A stretch of DNA of 64,000 nt from Salinisphaera shabanensis E1L3A (GTDB taxonomy: Bacteria > Pseudomonadota > Gammaproteobacteria > Nevskiales > Salinisphaeraceae): NCBI RefSeq assembly GCF_000215955.2, contig NZ_AFNV02000020.1, forward strand, positions 1 to 64,000. The letters run 5' to 3'. Each line of letters opens with the position of its first letter. Positions within the stretch are counted from its first letter, which is position 1. Both the position numbers and the translations under genes were made by a program. Positions 1 through 9,006 of this stretch are shown here, in pieces. The notes beneath the pieces were generated by a model, which saw nothing but the letters and a program-made list of their open reading frames with translations, was not told the origin of the DNA and ran no database searches.

Positions 1-37
1 CTACTGAAAGATCACAGCTAGCGGCCGGCCCGGCGCG

Positions 38-985
38 TCACGCGAAATGATCCCAGCCGCGCGCCTTGTCGCTATTCCAGCGAACGCCATGCCTGTCGAA
101 CGCACGCAGGCCTATTTCCGCTTCGATTTCGCCGATAACAGTCAACGGGCAGTCGATGGCCGCACGCGCCCTGTCGAGCTGAGCTTCGTTCAGCGTGACG
201 CATAGCTCGTAATCGTCGCCGCCGGACCATTGCAGCCCGAGCCGAGTCTCCCGATCACAGCTGCGCATCATGCTCTCGGACGTTGGAAGCGTATCGATAT
301 CCAGACGGGCGCCCACTTCACTTGCAGACAGAACATGTTCGAGGTCTGCAGCAAGCCCGTCCGATATATCGATCGCGGCGTTGACGAGCCCGCGCAGGGC
401 AGCACCCGGCCGCCATTGCGGGCGCGCGAGGCGATCAATAAAGAATTGCTGGTCGCGGGTCGCGTTATCCCGCGTCGGCCAACACTGCAAACCGTAGGCC
501 GCATCGCCAAGTGTGCCGGTAACGGCGATCAAGTCGCCCACGCGCGCGCCGCTGCGTCGCAGTGCGGCGCCCGCCGGCAGACAGCCAATGGCCGTGATCG
601 TGAGCGAGAGTTCGCCGCGGGTGGTGTCGCCGCCGACGATATCGACTGAAGCGTCGCCGATCGCGGCCAGCGCGCCATCAAGCAGCGCATCGCACCAGCC
701 CGCGTTCAGCTCAGGCGCAGCGAGCGCAATCGTCACCCAGGCCGGGTCGGCCCCCATGGCGGCTAGATCCGACAGATTGACCGCTAGCGCCTTGTAACCG
801 ATATCGAAAGCCGACGTATCGACCGGAAAATGCCGGCCGGCGATGAGCGTGTCGGTGGTGATTGCAAGTTCCTGCCCCGCTGACGGTGCGACCAGCGCGC
901 CGTCGTCGCCAATACCGAGGCGCGTGTCCGCGCGCCGATTCGCCAGCCGTTGCGACAGTCGATCGATCAGCGCGAATTCACGCAC
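38..985 (-). CDS. thiL: Thiamine-monophosphate kinase ThiL
   Basis: This cytoplasmic enzyme phosphorylates thiamine monophosphate with ATP to give thiamine diphosphate, the last step of the cofactor pathway. The 315-residue product has the family length. It shows the N-terminal GIGDDGAL metal/ATP segment (about residues 24-31), the TTDTLIAGRHF strand, the VGGDTTRG loop near residue 118 and the DISDGLAADL motif near 207. The start is GTG. It lies 8 bases after nusB, as the last gene visible in the rib-nusB-thiL operon. No pgpA start is visible in bases 1-37. Confidence 0.95.
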   Translation of the reverse strand: MREFALIDRLSQRLANRRADTRLGIGDDGALVAPSAGQELAITTDTLIAGRHFPVDTSAFDIGYKALAVNLSDLAAMGADPAWVTIALAAPELNAGWCDALLDGALAAIGDASVDIVGGDTTRGELSLTITAIGCLPAGAALRRSGARVGDLIAVTGTLGDAAYGLQCWPTRDNATRDQQFFIDRLARPQWRPGAALRGLVNAAIDISDGLAADLEHVLSASEVGARLDIDTLPTSESMMRSCDRETRLGLQWSGGDDYELCVTLNEAQLDRARAAIDCPLTVIGEIEAEIGLRAFDRHGVRWNSDKARGWDHFA

Positions 986-993
986 GGCCGACG

Positions 994-1509
994 CTACTTG
1001 CGCGCGCGGATCTCGTTGGCGCGCAATGAACGAGCGGTGGCATCCAGCACGCCGTTGATGAAACGATGACCATCGGTCGCGCCGAAGGTTTTAGCGAGAT
1101 TGGTGGCTTCGTTGATGATCGCGGCAAACGGGATCTCGATGCGGTCCCGCAGTTCGAATGTTGCCAGCAGAAGAATCGCGTATTCGACCGGGTCCAGCTG
1201 GACCGCAGGGCGGCTCAGGTACGGATCGAAAGCCCCTTCGAGCGCGCTCACGTCGTAGACGACGCCGCGCAGCAACGTTTCGAAATACTCGCGATCGAGT
1301 TCGCGCAGACGTCCGGCCTGCGCGAATTGCAGAATCAGCTCGCCCAGATCCGTGCCGCTCATGCGCCACTGATAGATCGCCTGAACCGCCGCCATACGGG
1401 CACGAATACGCGCGCCGCCGGGAATACGCGCCGGCGTAGGCAGTTCGTCCTGCTCCGGGCGATCCTCTTCCTGCGATTCGTATTGAACCTGGTCGTCGCT
1501 GATGATCAC
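994..1509 (-). CDS. nusB: Transcription antitermination factor NusB
   Basis: NusB pairs with NusE (S10) at boxA RNA for rRNA antitermination. The conserved all-alpha fold starts near residue 37 (RARMAAVQAIYQW) and runs to the end, including the helix containing EYAILLLATFEL. The first 35 or so residues are an acidic, Gln- and Glu-rich extension that makes the protein 171 residues instead of the usual 135-150. The start used is GTG. A shorter form starting further in cannot be excluded. It sits between ribH (20 bases upstream) and thiL (8 bases downstream), the common rib-nusB arrangement. Confidence 0.93.
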   Translation of the reverse strand: MIISDDQVQYESQEEDRPEQDELPTPARIPGGARIRARMAAVQAIYQWRMSGTDLGELILQFAQAGRLRELDREYFETLLRGVVYDVSALEGAFDPYLSRPAVQLDPVEYAILLLATFELRDRIEIPFAAIINEATNLAKTFGATDGHRFINGVLDATARSLRANEIRARK

Positions 1510-1529
1510 TTGAATATCTCTTGTGTCGC

Positions 1530-2000
1530 CTATTCCGCGATCATGCGCAGCAGCGAAGCCATCTCGACCACGGCACTGGCCGCCTCCGCGCCCTTGTTGT
1601 GGTCTTCGTCGGGCTGCGCGCGTGCATCGGCCTGTTCTGCATTATCCGCCGTGATCACGCCAAAGCCGACGGGCACACCATATTCGAGTGCCGTCGCGGA
1701 CAGACCTTTGGCGCATTCACCGGCGACAAAATCGAAGTGCGGCGTTTCACCACGGATCACCGCGCCAAGGGCGATGATGCCGTCGTAATCGTCGCGCTCG
1801 GCCAGCCGATCCACTGCCAGGGGCAGTTCAAACGCGCCGGGTACGCGTACCAGGGTGACGTCGTTGTCGTCGACACCGCAATCGTTGAGCACGTCGAGCG
1901 CGCCGTCGACCAGCCGATCGACGATATCGTCGTTCCAGCGGGTACACACGATGGCGATACGCAAGCCGTCGCCGTCGAATTCTCCTTGAATGCTGCGCAT
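1530..2000 (-). CDS. ribH: 6,7-dimethyl-8-ribityllumazine synthase
   Basis: Lumazine synthase condenses 5-amino-6-ribitylaminouracil with 3,4-dihydroxy-2-butanone 4-phosphate. At 156 residues it has family length, with the VPGAFELPLA substrate loop near residue 53 and the GAVIRGETPHFDFV phosphate-binding segment near 78. It follows ribBX by 50 bases and precedes nusB by 20 bases. In this operon it uses the butanone phosphate made by the neighbouring RibB domain. The late-penultimate and last steps (ribH, ribE) are therefore co-encoded. Confidence 0.95.
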   Translation of the reverse strand: MRSIQGEFDGDGLRIAIVCTRWNDDIVDRLVDGALDVLNDCGVDDNDVTLVRVPGAFELPLAVDRLAERDDYDGIIALGAVIRGETPHFDFVAGECAKGLSATALEYGVPVGFGVITADNAEQADARAQPDEDHNKGAEAASAVVEMASLLRMIAE

Positions 2001-2050
2001 GATGGCGGCCCTTTTGATTTCGATCGATATTATCGCACGACGACCGGCAG

Positions 2051-3178
2051 TTATTCCGCGTCGTCCTTGCCTTGAACGTATTCGACAACTTCCAGCCCGA
2101 AGCCGGAAATGCCCTGTAACCGCATGGGCGCCGACAGCACGCGCATGCGCCGTACACCCAAATCCGTGAGAATTTGTGCGCCGACGCCGTAGGTGCGCAG
2201 GATACGGCTTTCGTCGCCGGCGCCATCGGGGGCGTGCGGCGGCACATTACCCTCGATGATACGAATACGCTCGATGAGTTCGCGCGCTGTTTCGGGTTTA
2301 CGCAGCACCACGACCACGCCGCAGCCCTCTTCGGCCACGCGTGCCAGCGTATCGCGCAGCGGCCAGCCGAAATCGCCGTGGCGCACACCTAGCATGTCCG
2401 CCAGCGTGTTGCGTACGTGCACGCGCACCAGCGTGGGCGTTTCGGCGTCGATATCGCCGCGCACCATCGCGAAATGCAGGACCTTGTCGACTTCGTCTTC
2501 AAAGGAGTACAGCGTGAACGGACCGAATTCGGTGTCGACCTGCGATTCGGTCACCCGCACCACGGTGCGTTCGTTTTCGATGCGGTAACGGATCAAATCG
2601 GCAATCGTGCCGAGCTTGATATCGTGCTCGGCAGCAAATGTCTCCAGATCCGGCAGCCGCGCCATGGTGCCGTCTTCGTTGAGAATTTCGACGATCACTG
2701 AGGCCGGTTCAAGGCCCGCGAGCCGGGCAAGATCGCAACCGGCTTCGGTATGGCCGGCCCGGGCGAGTGTACCGCCCGGCTGCGACATGAGCGGAAAGAT
2801 ATGACCCGGCTGCACCAGATCCGACGGCTGGGCGTCACGCTTGACCGCCGCGCGCACGGTCTGGGCGCGATCGTGTGCGGAGATGCCGGTCGTCACGCCT
2901 TCGGCGGCTTCGATCGAGAGGGTGAAATTGGTCGACTGCGCTTCATCGCTGGCAGCCACCATCAGCGGCAGATGCAGCTGACGACAGCGCTCACGCGTGA
3001 GCGTCAAACAAATCAGGCCGCGCCCATAGCGCGCCATGAAGTTGATGTCTTCCGAGCGTACGCATTCGGCGGCCATGATCAGGTCGCCTTCGTTCTCGCG
3101 ATTGGCGTCGTCGAGCATGATCACCATGCGCCCGTTGCGCATGTCGTCGACAACCTCTTCAATCGGGCTGATGGCCAT
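2051..3178 (-). CDS. ribB: 3,4-dihydroxy-2-butanone 4-phosphate synthase fused to a degenerate GTP cyclohydrolase II domain (RibBX type)
   Basis: The first 200 residues are a complete RibB domain: the acidic [11 protein letters not shown] active-site loop near residue 23, RYGRGLICL near 50, and the [21 protein letters not shown] block near 125-147. It makes butanone phosphate from ribulose 5-phosphate. Residues about 205-370 have a RibA fold ([14 protein letters not shown], then a [16 protein letters not shown] tail). The Zn-binding Cys cluster of true RibA (S-E-C-x-T-G-D, R-C-D-C-G) is absent: [20 protein letters not shown] stands there. Annotating this as bifunctional RibBA would be wrong on present evidence. 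It matches the RibBX architecture known from other gammaproteobacteria. A separate ribA is expected elsewhere. Confidence 0.9.
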   Translation of the reverse strand: MAISPIEEVVDDMRNGRMVIMLDDANRENEGDLIMAAECVRSEDINFMARYGRGLICLTLTRERCRQLHLPLMVAASDEAQSTNFTLSIEAAEGVTTGISAHDRAQTVRAAVKRDAQPSDLVQPGHIFPLMSQPGGTLARAGHTEAGCDLARLAGLEPASVIVEILNEDGTMARLPDLETFAAEHDIKLGTIADLIRYRIENERTVVRVTESQVDTEFGPFTLYSFEDEVDKVLHFAMVRGDIDAETPTLVRVHVRNTLADMLGVRHGDFGWPLRDTLARVAEEGCGVVVVLRKPETARELIERIRIIEGNVPPHAPDGAGDESRILRTYGVGAQILTDLGVRRMRVLSAPMRLQGISGFGLEVVEYVQGKDDAE

Positions 3179-3278
3179 AGCGAATTCCTTAAATAGCGCG
3201 TTACGCGAGCAGCGAGATATGCGTGCCAGGGCACGCCGCAGCGCAGTCTAGCACCGCCCCACAAAACGCAGCGACGCT

Positions 3279-3872
3279 TTATTGCGCCTCGGTCAGCCGA
3301 GCGAGATAACGGGCGATTACGTCGATTTCGAGGTTCACCCGATCGCCGACAGTGCGCTCTCCGAGCGTGGTGTGCGACATCGTATGCGGCACGATATTCA
3401 CACCGAAACGATCGCCCTCGACTTCGTTCACCGTGAGGCTGATGCCGTCGACACAAACAGAACCTTTGGGCGCAAAAAAACGCTTCAGATGCGCAGGCAC
3501 GGAGAACGTCAGCCGCCACGAGCGCGCGTCCTGCTCGCGCGCTTCAAGCACGCCAAAAGCATCAACGTGGCCCGACACCATATGCCCGCCCAGCGGCTCG
3601 CCTGCGCGCAGCGCGCCTTCGAGGTTCACCGAACTACCCACCTCAAGCGCGCCGAGCGTGGTCAGCGAGAGCGTCTCCTGTGAAACATCGGCCGCGAACG
3701 TTGTTCCGTCCAGCTCGACGGCGGTCAGACAAACCCCGCTGACAGCGATGCTGTCACCCAGGGCGACGTCGCCGAGGTCGGTGTCGACAGCGTCGATCGC
3801 AATTCGCGTATCGCCACCGCGCTCTTCGAGCGCTGCCACACGCCCAATGCCTTTAATGATGCCGGTAAACAT
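3279..3872 (-). CDS. ribE: Riboflavin synthase, alpha subunit
   Basis: Riboflavin synthase dismutates two lumazine molecules into riboflavin and 5-amino-6-ribitylaminouracil. The 197-residue protein has the expected two tandem lumazine-binding barrels. It begins MFTGIIKGIG, the family N-terminus, with GSVNLEGALRAGEPLGGHMVSGHVD near 80-100 and a second barrel from about residue 98 (PKGSVCVDGISLTVNEV). An ATG 45 bases further upstream is rejected because it lies inside ribD and breaks the conserved N-terminus. The start lies two bases after the ribD stop, with a GAGGA ribosome-binding site inside the ribD end. Confidence 0.95.
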   Translation of the reverse strand: MFTGIIKGIGRVAALEERGGDTRIAIDAVDTDLGDVALGDSIAVSGVCLTAVELDGTTFAADVSQETLSLTTLGALEVGSSVNLEGALRAGEPLGGHMVSGHVDAFGVLEAREQDARSWRLTFSVPAHLKRFFAPKGSVCVDGISLTVNEVEGDRFGVNIVPHTMSHTTLGERTVGDRVNLEIDVIARYLARLTEAQ

Positions 3873-3874
3873 GC

Positions 3875-5002
3875 TCAGTCCTCTTCGATAACCGCCGGCC
3901 GCGCGGTGATTCGCCAATCACGCCCCACCGGCTCGACGCTATCGATCACGAGTTGCGGCGCGTCGGCAAGCGTGGCGATCTGCGGCATATGCAGCAACCC
4001 GCGGCCGGCATCGCCCAGAAGTTTGGCGGCCATATAGATCACGTACTCGTCGACCAGACCGGCATCGGCGAGCGCGCCGGCCAGCTGCGGCCCCGATTCG
4101 ACCAGTACATCGTTGATTTCTCGTTTCCCAAGATCAGCCAGCACCGCGCGCAGATCGAGCCGATCATCACTGAGCCCCACCATTACGATATCCGCGCCGG
4201 CCTGCTCGAGCGCGGCGATGCGCGCACCCTCCGTGCTTGCGCAATAGATGAGAACACGCGGCGATGTTTCGAAAACTCGGGCGTCCGGCGTGATAGCGAC
4301 ATGGGTATCGAGCACGACCGGCATCGGTTGGGGCCAATCGCCTTTCAGCCGCACGTTGAGGCTCGGATCGTCTGCCTTCAGAGTGCCGCGACCGACCATG
4401 ACCGCCCCGCTTTCTGCGCGCAGCCGGTGCACATCATCGCGTGCCACCTCGCCGGTGATCCACTGGCTCGTGCCATCCGCCGCTGCGGTGCGACCATCAA
4501 GAGTCATCGCGAGCTTGACGCGCACACGCGGCCGCTTGGCCCGCATCCGTTTTTCGAAACCGGGATTGAGCGCACGACAGCGATCGGCGACCACATCGGC
4601 AATCACTTCGATCCCGGCTTCGCGCAGCCGCGCAATGCCACGGCCGTTGACCTGCGGGTTCGGATCGGTCGCGCCGACCACCACGCGTGCGACACCGGCA
4701 TCGATCAATGCATCCACACAGGGTGCAGTGCGACCGGTATGGCTGCACGGCTCAAGCGTCACGTAAGCGGTCGTACCGCGCGCGCTTTCACCGCGCCGCT
4801 CAACGTCTGCAAGCGCGGCTTTTTCGGCGTGATTTTCGCCGGCACGCTCGTGCCAGCCTTCGCCGATCACGGTCTCGCCGCGCACGATCACACAGCCCAC
4901 GCGCGGATTGGGCCGGGTCGTATACCAACCGCGTCTGGCCAGTTCGATCGCACGCTGCATGAAATAGGCATGCACCGCCTCGCGAACGGTATTCGTGCTC
5001 AC
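3875..5002 (-). CDS. ribD: Bifunctional diaminohydroxyphosphoribosylaminopyrimidine deaminase / 5-amino-6-(5-phosphoribosylamino)uracil reductase
   Basis: RibD carries out the deamination and NADPH-dependent reduction that follow GTP ring opening. The N-terminal cytidine-deaminase-like domain has the zinc set HAE (58-60) and [11 protein letters not shown] (Cys86, Cys95). The C-terminal RibD_C reductase spans about 150-375 ([38 protein letters not shown]). The GTG start sits in a GTGA overlap with the nrdR stop, so translation is probably coupled to nrdR. Length (375) is normal. Confidence 0.95.
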   Translation of the reverse strand: MSTNTVREAVHAYFMQRAIELARRGWYTTRPNPRVGCVIVRGETVIGEGWHERAGENHAEKAALADVERRGESARGTTAYVTLEPCSHTGRTAPCVDALIDAGVARVVVGATDPNPQVNGRGIARLREAGIEVIADVVADRCRALNPGFEKRMRAKRPRVRVKLAMTLDGRTAAADGTSQWITGEVARDDVHRLRAESGAVMVGRGTLKADDPSLNVRLKGDWPQPMPVVLDTHVAITPDARVFETSPRVLIYCASTEGARIAALEQAGADIVMVGLSDDRLDLRAVLADLGKREINDVLVESGPQLAGALADAGLVDEYVIYMAAKLLGDAGRGLLHMPQIATLADAPQLVIDSVEPVGRDWRITARPAVIEED

Positions 5003-5517
5003 GATTGTTCCTGCTCGTCGCTCGGCGCGCTATCGATCAGCGACAACTGCCCGCTGCGCCGGCCCGGCGTCGCTTCGAGACGCTCTATTTCCTCGCGAAA
5101 CGCCTGCACGTCCTCGAAACGCCGATACACCGAGGCAAAGCGCACGAACGCCACCTGATCAAGCTCGCGCAGTTCTTCCATTACCCACTCACCCAGCTGG
5201 CGCGAAGCGACCTCGCGTTCGGCGTCGGTGCGCAGCCGCTGCAGGATATGGCTGATCGCCGTGTCGATGGCCTCGGCGGCGACCGGGCGCTTGTAGAGGG
5301 CGCGCGTGATGCCCTGGCGCAGCTTGGCTTCGTCGAACGGCTCGGGCGTACCATCGTTCTTGACGATGCGCGGCAGCACCAGTTCTGCTGTTTCGAACGT
5401 GGTAAAGCGTGCGCCGCACGCCGGGCATTCACGGCGTCGGCGCACCTGACTGCCCTCGGCCGCAAGACGTGAGTCGACCACGCGCGTGGCGCGCTCGTCG
5501 CAGAACGGACATTGCAT
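4999..5517 (-). CDS. nrdR: Transcriptional repressor NrdR
   Basis: NrdR is the ATP/dATP-sensing repressor of ribonucleotide reductase genes. The N-terminal zinc ribbon has Cys pairs at 3/6 and 31/34 (MQCPFC, CPACG). The ATP-cone follows from about residue 48 ([18 protein letters not shown]) to about 140. The product is 172 residues; the acidic C-terminal tail is slightly longer than usual. It lies 29 bases after glyA and overlaps ribD, the widespread glyA-nrdR-rib arrangement. No NrdR box pair was recognised in the window, so its targets are elsewhere. Confidence 0.95.
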   Translation of the reverse strand: MQCPFCDERATRVVDSRLAAEGSQVRRRRECPACGARFTTFETAELVLPRIVKNDGTPEPFDEAKLRQGITRALYKRPVAAEAIDTAISHILQRLRTDAEREVASRQLGEWVMEELRELDQVAFVRFASVYRRFEDVQAFREEIERLEATPGRRSGQLSLIDSAPSDEQEQS

Positions 5518-5546
5518 TAGCGCCTTCCCTGCACGCTATACCGCAA

Positions 5547-6836
5547 TCAGGCGGCGCCGAGCGCGGGCGTGCGATACACCGGATAACGGGCACACAGCTC
5601 ATTGACCTGCTTGCGCACGCGTTCGGCTTCGCCTTCAATATCACCGCCTTTGGCCAGCGTATCAAGCACATCGCAAATCCAGGTGGCGATCTGGCGCACG
5701 TCGTCTTCGCCGAACCCGCGGGTGGTCGCCGCCGGCGTGCCGATACGAAGCCCCGATGTCACAAACGGAGAACGCGGGTCGTTCGGCACCGCGTTCTTGT
5801 TCGCCGTGATATGCGCCTTGCCGAGCCACTCCTCCGCGTCCTTGCCGGTGATGTCCTGTTTGACCAGGCTCACGAGCATCAGATGATTGTCCGTGCCGCC
5901 GGAAACAACGTGGTAGTCGCGGTCGATGAAAACCTGCGCCATGGCCTTGGCGTTGGCCACAATCTTCTCGGCATAGGCCTCGAAGTCGGTTTCCAGTGCC
6001 TCCTTGAAGGCGACCGCCTTGGCGGCGATCACATGCATGAGCGGACCGCCCTGCGTGCCGGGGAAGACGGCGCTGTTGAGCTTTTTATAAAGCTTTTCGT
6101 CGCCAGCCGCGGACAGAATCAGGCCGCCGCGCGGACCGCGCAACGTCTTGTGCGTGGTGGTGGTCACGACATGGGCATGCGACAACGGGCTCGGGTACTG
6201 GCCGGTCGCAACCAGGCCAGCCACGTGTGCCATATCGACGAACAGCCAGGCGCCGACCGAATCCGCGATCTTGCGCATGCGCGCCCAGTCGATACGACGC
6301 GAATAGGCAGAAAAGCCGCCGATCACCATCTTCGGTTGGTGTTCATCCGCCAGACGCTGGATTTCGTCGTAGTCCAGCTCGCCGGTTTCGGCGTTCAGAC
6401 CGTACTGCACGGCGTTGTAATTTTTGCCCGAGAAATTCGGCGCCGCCCCATGCGTGAGGTGGCCGCCGGCATCCAGGCTCATGCCGAGGATGGTGTCGCC
6501 CGGTTTGACCAGAGCGAGATATACAGCGGCGTTCGCCTGCGCGCCCGAGTGCGGCTGCACGTTGGCGAAATCGCAGTCGAAGAGCTTGCAGGCACGGTCA
6601 ATAGCCAGCTGTTCGGCCACGTCCACGTGCTCACAGCCACCGTAGAAGCGCTTGCCCGGATAGCCTTCCGCGTATTTGTTGGTCAGCAGGCTGCCCTGCG
6701 CTTCCATCACGCGGGGGCTGGTGTAGTTCTCGGAGGCGATCAGCTCGATATGATCTTCCTGGCGCTGATCCTCGTCGGCCATGGCGGTGGCCAGTTCGGG
6801 GTCGAATTCGGCGATGCGCTGGGCGGAATCAAACAT
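5547..6836 (-). CDS. glyA: Serine hydroxymethyltransferase
   Basis: GlyA interconverts serine and glycine with tetrahydrofolate, supplying one-carbon units. It is a PLP enzyme of fold type I. The 429-residue product shows [13 protein letters not shown] near residue 30, the PLP lysine in [15 protein letters not shown] near 230, and [10 protein letters not shown] near the C-terminus. The start is placed at the ATG giving [15 protein letters not shown]. The upstream in-frame ATG adds 41 basic residues unlike the family. It is the first gene of the apparent glyA-nrdR-ribD-ribE-ribBX-ribH-nusB-thiL operon. Confidence 0.96.
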   Translation of the reverse strand: MFDSAQRIAEFDPELATAMADEDQRQEDHIELIASENYTSPRVMEAQGSLLTNKYAEGYPGKRFYGGCEHVDVAEQLAIDRACKLFDCDFANVQPHSGAQANAAVYLALVKPGDTILGMSLDAGGHLTHGAAPNFSGKNYNAVQYGLNAETGELDYDEIQRLADEHQPKMVIGGFSAYSRRIDWARMRKIADSVGAWLFVDMAHVAGLVATGQYPSPLSHAHVVTTTTHKTLRGPRGGLILSAAGDEKLYKKLNSAVFPGTQGGPLMHVIAAKAVAFKEALETDFEAYAEKIVANAKAMAQVFIDRDYHVVSGGTDNHLMLVSLVKQDITGKDAEEWLGKAHITANKNAVPNDPRSPFVTSGLRIGTPAATTRGFGEDDVRQIATWICDVLDTLAKGGDIEGEAERVRKQVNELCARYPVYRTPALGAA

Positions 6837-6953
6837 GTTCGAATGCTCGGGTTGAAGTACGAAGAATGCACAGCGGCGGCGGCGCGATTCGCGCTCGCCG
6901 ACACGTTTTCGAAGCTTGTAAGGGCGCATAGTGTAGCGCAGACGCGGTGCCGA

Positions 6954-6967
6954 CCCCACATGTGGGG
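6954..6967. promoter_or_regulatory. Perfect 14-bp palindrome upstream of glyA
   Basis: CCCCACATGTGGGG is a perfect inverted repeat without spacer. It lies 117 bases upstream of the glyA start and just past the nadA stop. No T-run follows it, so it does not look like a terminator. It could be an operator for the glyA operon. The cognate protein is unknown. Confidence 0.35.
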
Positions 6968-6977
6968 CGGCGCGGCG

Positions 6978-8078
6978 CTAGGCGGTGATCTCGAGCATCA
7001 GATCGAGTGCGGCCTTGGCTTCGCGTGCCTCGCTGGCGTCGACCTTGATCTGATTCACGACATGCCCCTCGGCCAGATTTTCCATGACCCAGGCCAGATG
7101 CTGTGGGTCGGTGCGGAACATGGTCGAGCACATGCAAACCACCGGCGACATGAACTGTACCTTCACGTTTTTTTCCGCCATTTCGTGGTGAAGTCGGTTG
7201 ACCAGGTTCAACTCGGTACCCACCAGCCAATGACTACCCGGCTCGCTCGCACGCACGGTCTTGAGAATGGTTTCGGTCGAGCCGACCACATCGGATGCCT
7301 GACATACCTCGAAGGCATTCTCCGGATGAGAAATCACCTTGCCCTGCGGGTGCTCCTCGCGAAACTTCTTGATGTGGTTGGGATGAAACATCTGGTGAAC
7401 CGAGCAGAAGCCCTTCCAGAGAATCATCCTCGCGTTGCGGATCTGATCCGCGGTCAGCCCACCCATGGGCTTGTCGTAGTCCCAGACCACCATCTCGTCG
7501 AGGCCGATGCCCATGTCGTAGGCCGTGTTCCGACCGAGGTGCTGATCGGGGAAGAACAGCACTTTTTCACGACGCGAGAACGACCAGTCGAGCACGCCGC
7601 GCGCGTTCGATGACGTACATACGATGCCGCCGTGACGGCCGCAGAATGCTTTCAGGTCCGCCGCGGAGTTGATGTAGGTGACCGGTGTGATCGTTTCGTC
7701 CGGTTCAAGCACGTCGGAGAGCTCGCGCCAGGCGCGTTCGACGTTGCGAAGATTGGCCATATCCGCCATGGAACAGCCCGCTGCCATGTCCGGCAGAATG
7801 ACCGTCTGCTCGTCGCGCGAGAGAATATCCGCCACTTCCGCCATGAAATGCACGCCGCAGAACACGATGTACTCGGCATCAGATTGTGCCGCTTGAGCCG
7901 ATAGTTTCAGCGAATCTCCGGAGAAATCGGCATGCGCGAAGACTTCGTCTCGCTGGTAGTGATGGCCCAGAATGGCACAGCGCGAACCCAGCGCCTCCTT
8001 GGCGGCACGAATACGTGCGTCGCAGGCCGCGTCGTCGTAACGAGCGAAATCCTGCAAGGCCAGAGCAGTTGCAGACAT
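6978..8078 (-). CDS. nadA: Quinolinate synthase NadA
   Basis: NadA condenses iminoaspartate with dihydroxyacetone phosphate to quinolinate, in de novo NAD synthesis. It needs a [4Fe-4S] cluster. The 366-residue protein contains AILGHHYQRDEV near residue 35, VFCGVHFMAEVADIL near 70, and the cluster cysteines in VFCGV, GIVCTSSN and VVCMCSTM. The ATG giving MSATALALQDFARYD is preferred. The ATG 14 codons upstream would add a basic hydrophobic segment not seen in the family. It is separated from glyA by a palindrome but no terminator, so read-through is possible. It is divergent from the DUF6502 gene. Confidence 0.95.
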   Translation of the reverse strand: MSATALALQDFARYDDAACDARIRAAKEALGSRCAILGHHYQRDEVFAHADFSGDSLKLSAQAAQSDAEYIVFCGVHFMAEVADILSRDEQTVILPDMAAGCSMADMANLRNVERAWRELSDVLEPDETITPVTYINSAADLKAFCGRHGGIVCTSSNARGVLDWSFSRREKVLFFPDQHLGRNTAYDMGIGLDEMVVWDYDKPMGGLTADQIRNARMILWKGFCSVHQMFHPNHIKKFREEHPQGKVISHPENAFEVCQASDVVGSTETILKTVRASEPGSHWLVGTELNLVNRLHHEMAEKNVKVQFMSPVVCMCSTMFRTDPQHLAWVMENLAEGHVVNQIKVDASEAREAKAALDLMLEITA

Positions 8079-8121
8079 GCTTGTGATCAGTCGGCGAATC
8101 GTCCGGAAAATGTACCACAAC

Positions 8122-8146
8122 CGGGCAGAGAGTCGGTGGCTGCCCG
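8122..8146. promoter_or_regulatory. Inverted repeat in the nadA / DUF6502 divergent promoter region
   Basis: CGGGCAG (8122-8128) and CTGCCCG (8140-8146) form a perfect 7-bp inverted repeat with an 11-base spacer. It covers the expected -35 positions of both divergent promoters: a TACATT -10 candidate for nadA at 8109-8114 on the minus strand and TATAAT for the plus gene at 8155-8160. This is a reasonable place for a repressor site. Confidence 0.4.
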
Positions 8147-8154
8147 CAGACCTC

Positions 8155-8160
8155 TATAAT
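8155..8160 (+). promoter_or_regulatory. Consensus -10 box immediately before the DUF6502 gene
   Basis: A perfect TATAAT ends six bases before the ATG at 8167, so a standard +1 would fall on the A of the start codon. The -35 region is poor. No Shine-Dalgarno sequence fits between the box and the ATG. Confidence 0.5.
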
Positions 8161-8166
8161 GGCCCG

Positions 8167-9006
8167 ATGAATAACCACGATCGTCAATGGCTCGCCCGCG
8201 CATCGCACCGCCTGCTGCGACCGCTCGTGCGCATCATGCTTACGCAAGGCATCGCGCATCGGGATTTCGACGCCATCGTTCGTGCGGTCTATGCGGAAGT
8301 CGCACGCGATTCATTCGCGCCCGACGGCAAGCGCGCAACCGATTCACATGTGGCCGTCATAACCGGGTTGACGCGTAAGGAAGTCAAGCGACTGCGCGAA
8401 CAAAGCGATTCCCAATACGACGCGGGCAACTGGGGCGGCGCAAACCGCGCGACCCGGGTTCTTTCCGGCTGGCACCGCGACCCGGACTTCACCGACGACG
8501 AAGGCGCGCCGCGGCCTCTGCCCCTCGACGACGACAGCGACGGCTTCAGTGCGCTGGTGCGTCGCTATAGCGGCGATATTCCGGTGATGGCCATTCTCGA
8601 CGAACTCGAACGGGTTCATTCGGTTGCGCGTGGGCAAGATGGCACGGTCCGCGTACTCAATCGCGCTTACGTACCCGGCGCAGGCGATTCCGAGCGCATT
8701 CGTATGCTCGGTTCGGCCGGACACGATCTGCTCTCGACCCTGGAGCACAATCTTTCATCGGGCGAAGATAAAAAACCGCGATTTCAACGTACTGTATTCA
8801 ATACGCGCGTCAACAAACGGGTTTTGCCCGTATTCCATCGTCTGATCTCACAGCAGGCACAACAGCTGCTCGAAACGCTCGACGATTGGCTCGAGCGACA
8901 CGAAGTCGATGACACGGACAACGAGACCGCTCATACCCGCGCCGGCGTGGGTATTTACTATTTCGAGGACCAGGGGGAGACAACGGATGACGACCAGTCT
9001 AAATAA
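8167..9006 (+). CDS. DUF6502 family protein
   Basis: The 279-residue soluble protein matches, from its N-terminal pattern (LLRPLVRIMLTQGIAHRDFDAIVRAVYAEVAR, then VAVITGLTRKEVKRLRE), the uncharacterised DUF6502 family. That segment looks like a winged or helix-turn-helix arrangement (about residues 10-80), suggesting a DNA-binding regulator, but this is inference. No signal peptide or membrane segment is visible. The start at 8167 is chosen by conservation; an ATG 90 bases upstream lies in the nadA start. The last 20 bases overlap the DUF5666 lipoprotein gene, so the two are probably translationally coupled. Confidence 0.7.
   Translation: MNNHDRQWLARASHRLLRPLVRIMLTQGIAHRDFDAIVRAVYAEVARDSFAPDGKRATDSHVAVITGLTRKEVKRLREQSDSQYDAGNWGGANRATRVLSGWHRDPDFTDDEGAPRPLPLDDDSDGFSALVRRYSGDIPVMAILDELERVHSVARGQDGTVRVLNRAYVPGAGDSERIRMLGSAGHDLLSTLEHNLSSGEDKKPRFQRTVFNTRVNKRVLPVFHRLISQQAQQLLETLDDWLERHEVDDTDNETAHTRAGVGIYYFEDQGETTDDDQSK

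Noticed and set aside
3179-3278. Possible FMN riboswitch before ribBX
   Set aside because: The 100 bases show no conserved RFN core, and the space is too short for a full riboswitch plus expression platform.
5409-7613. A 734-codon plus-strand open frame
   Set aside because: It is antisense to nrdR, glyA and nadA, which are clearly real. Its composition (Arg, His, Gly rich) is typical of a high-GC shadow frame.
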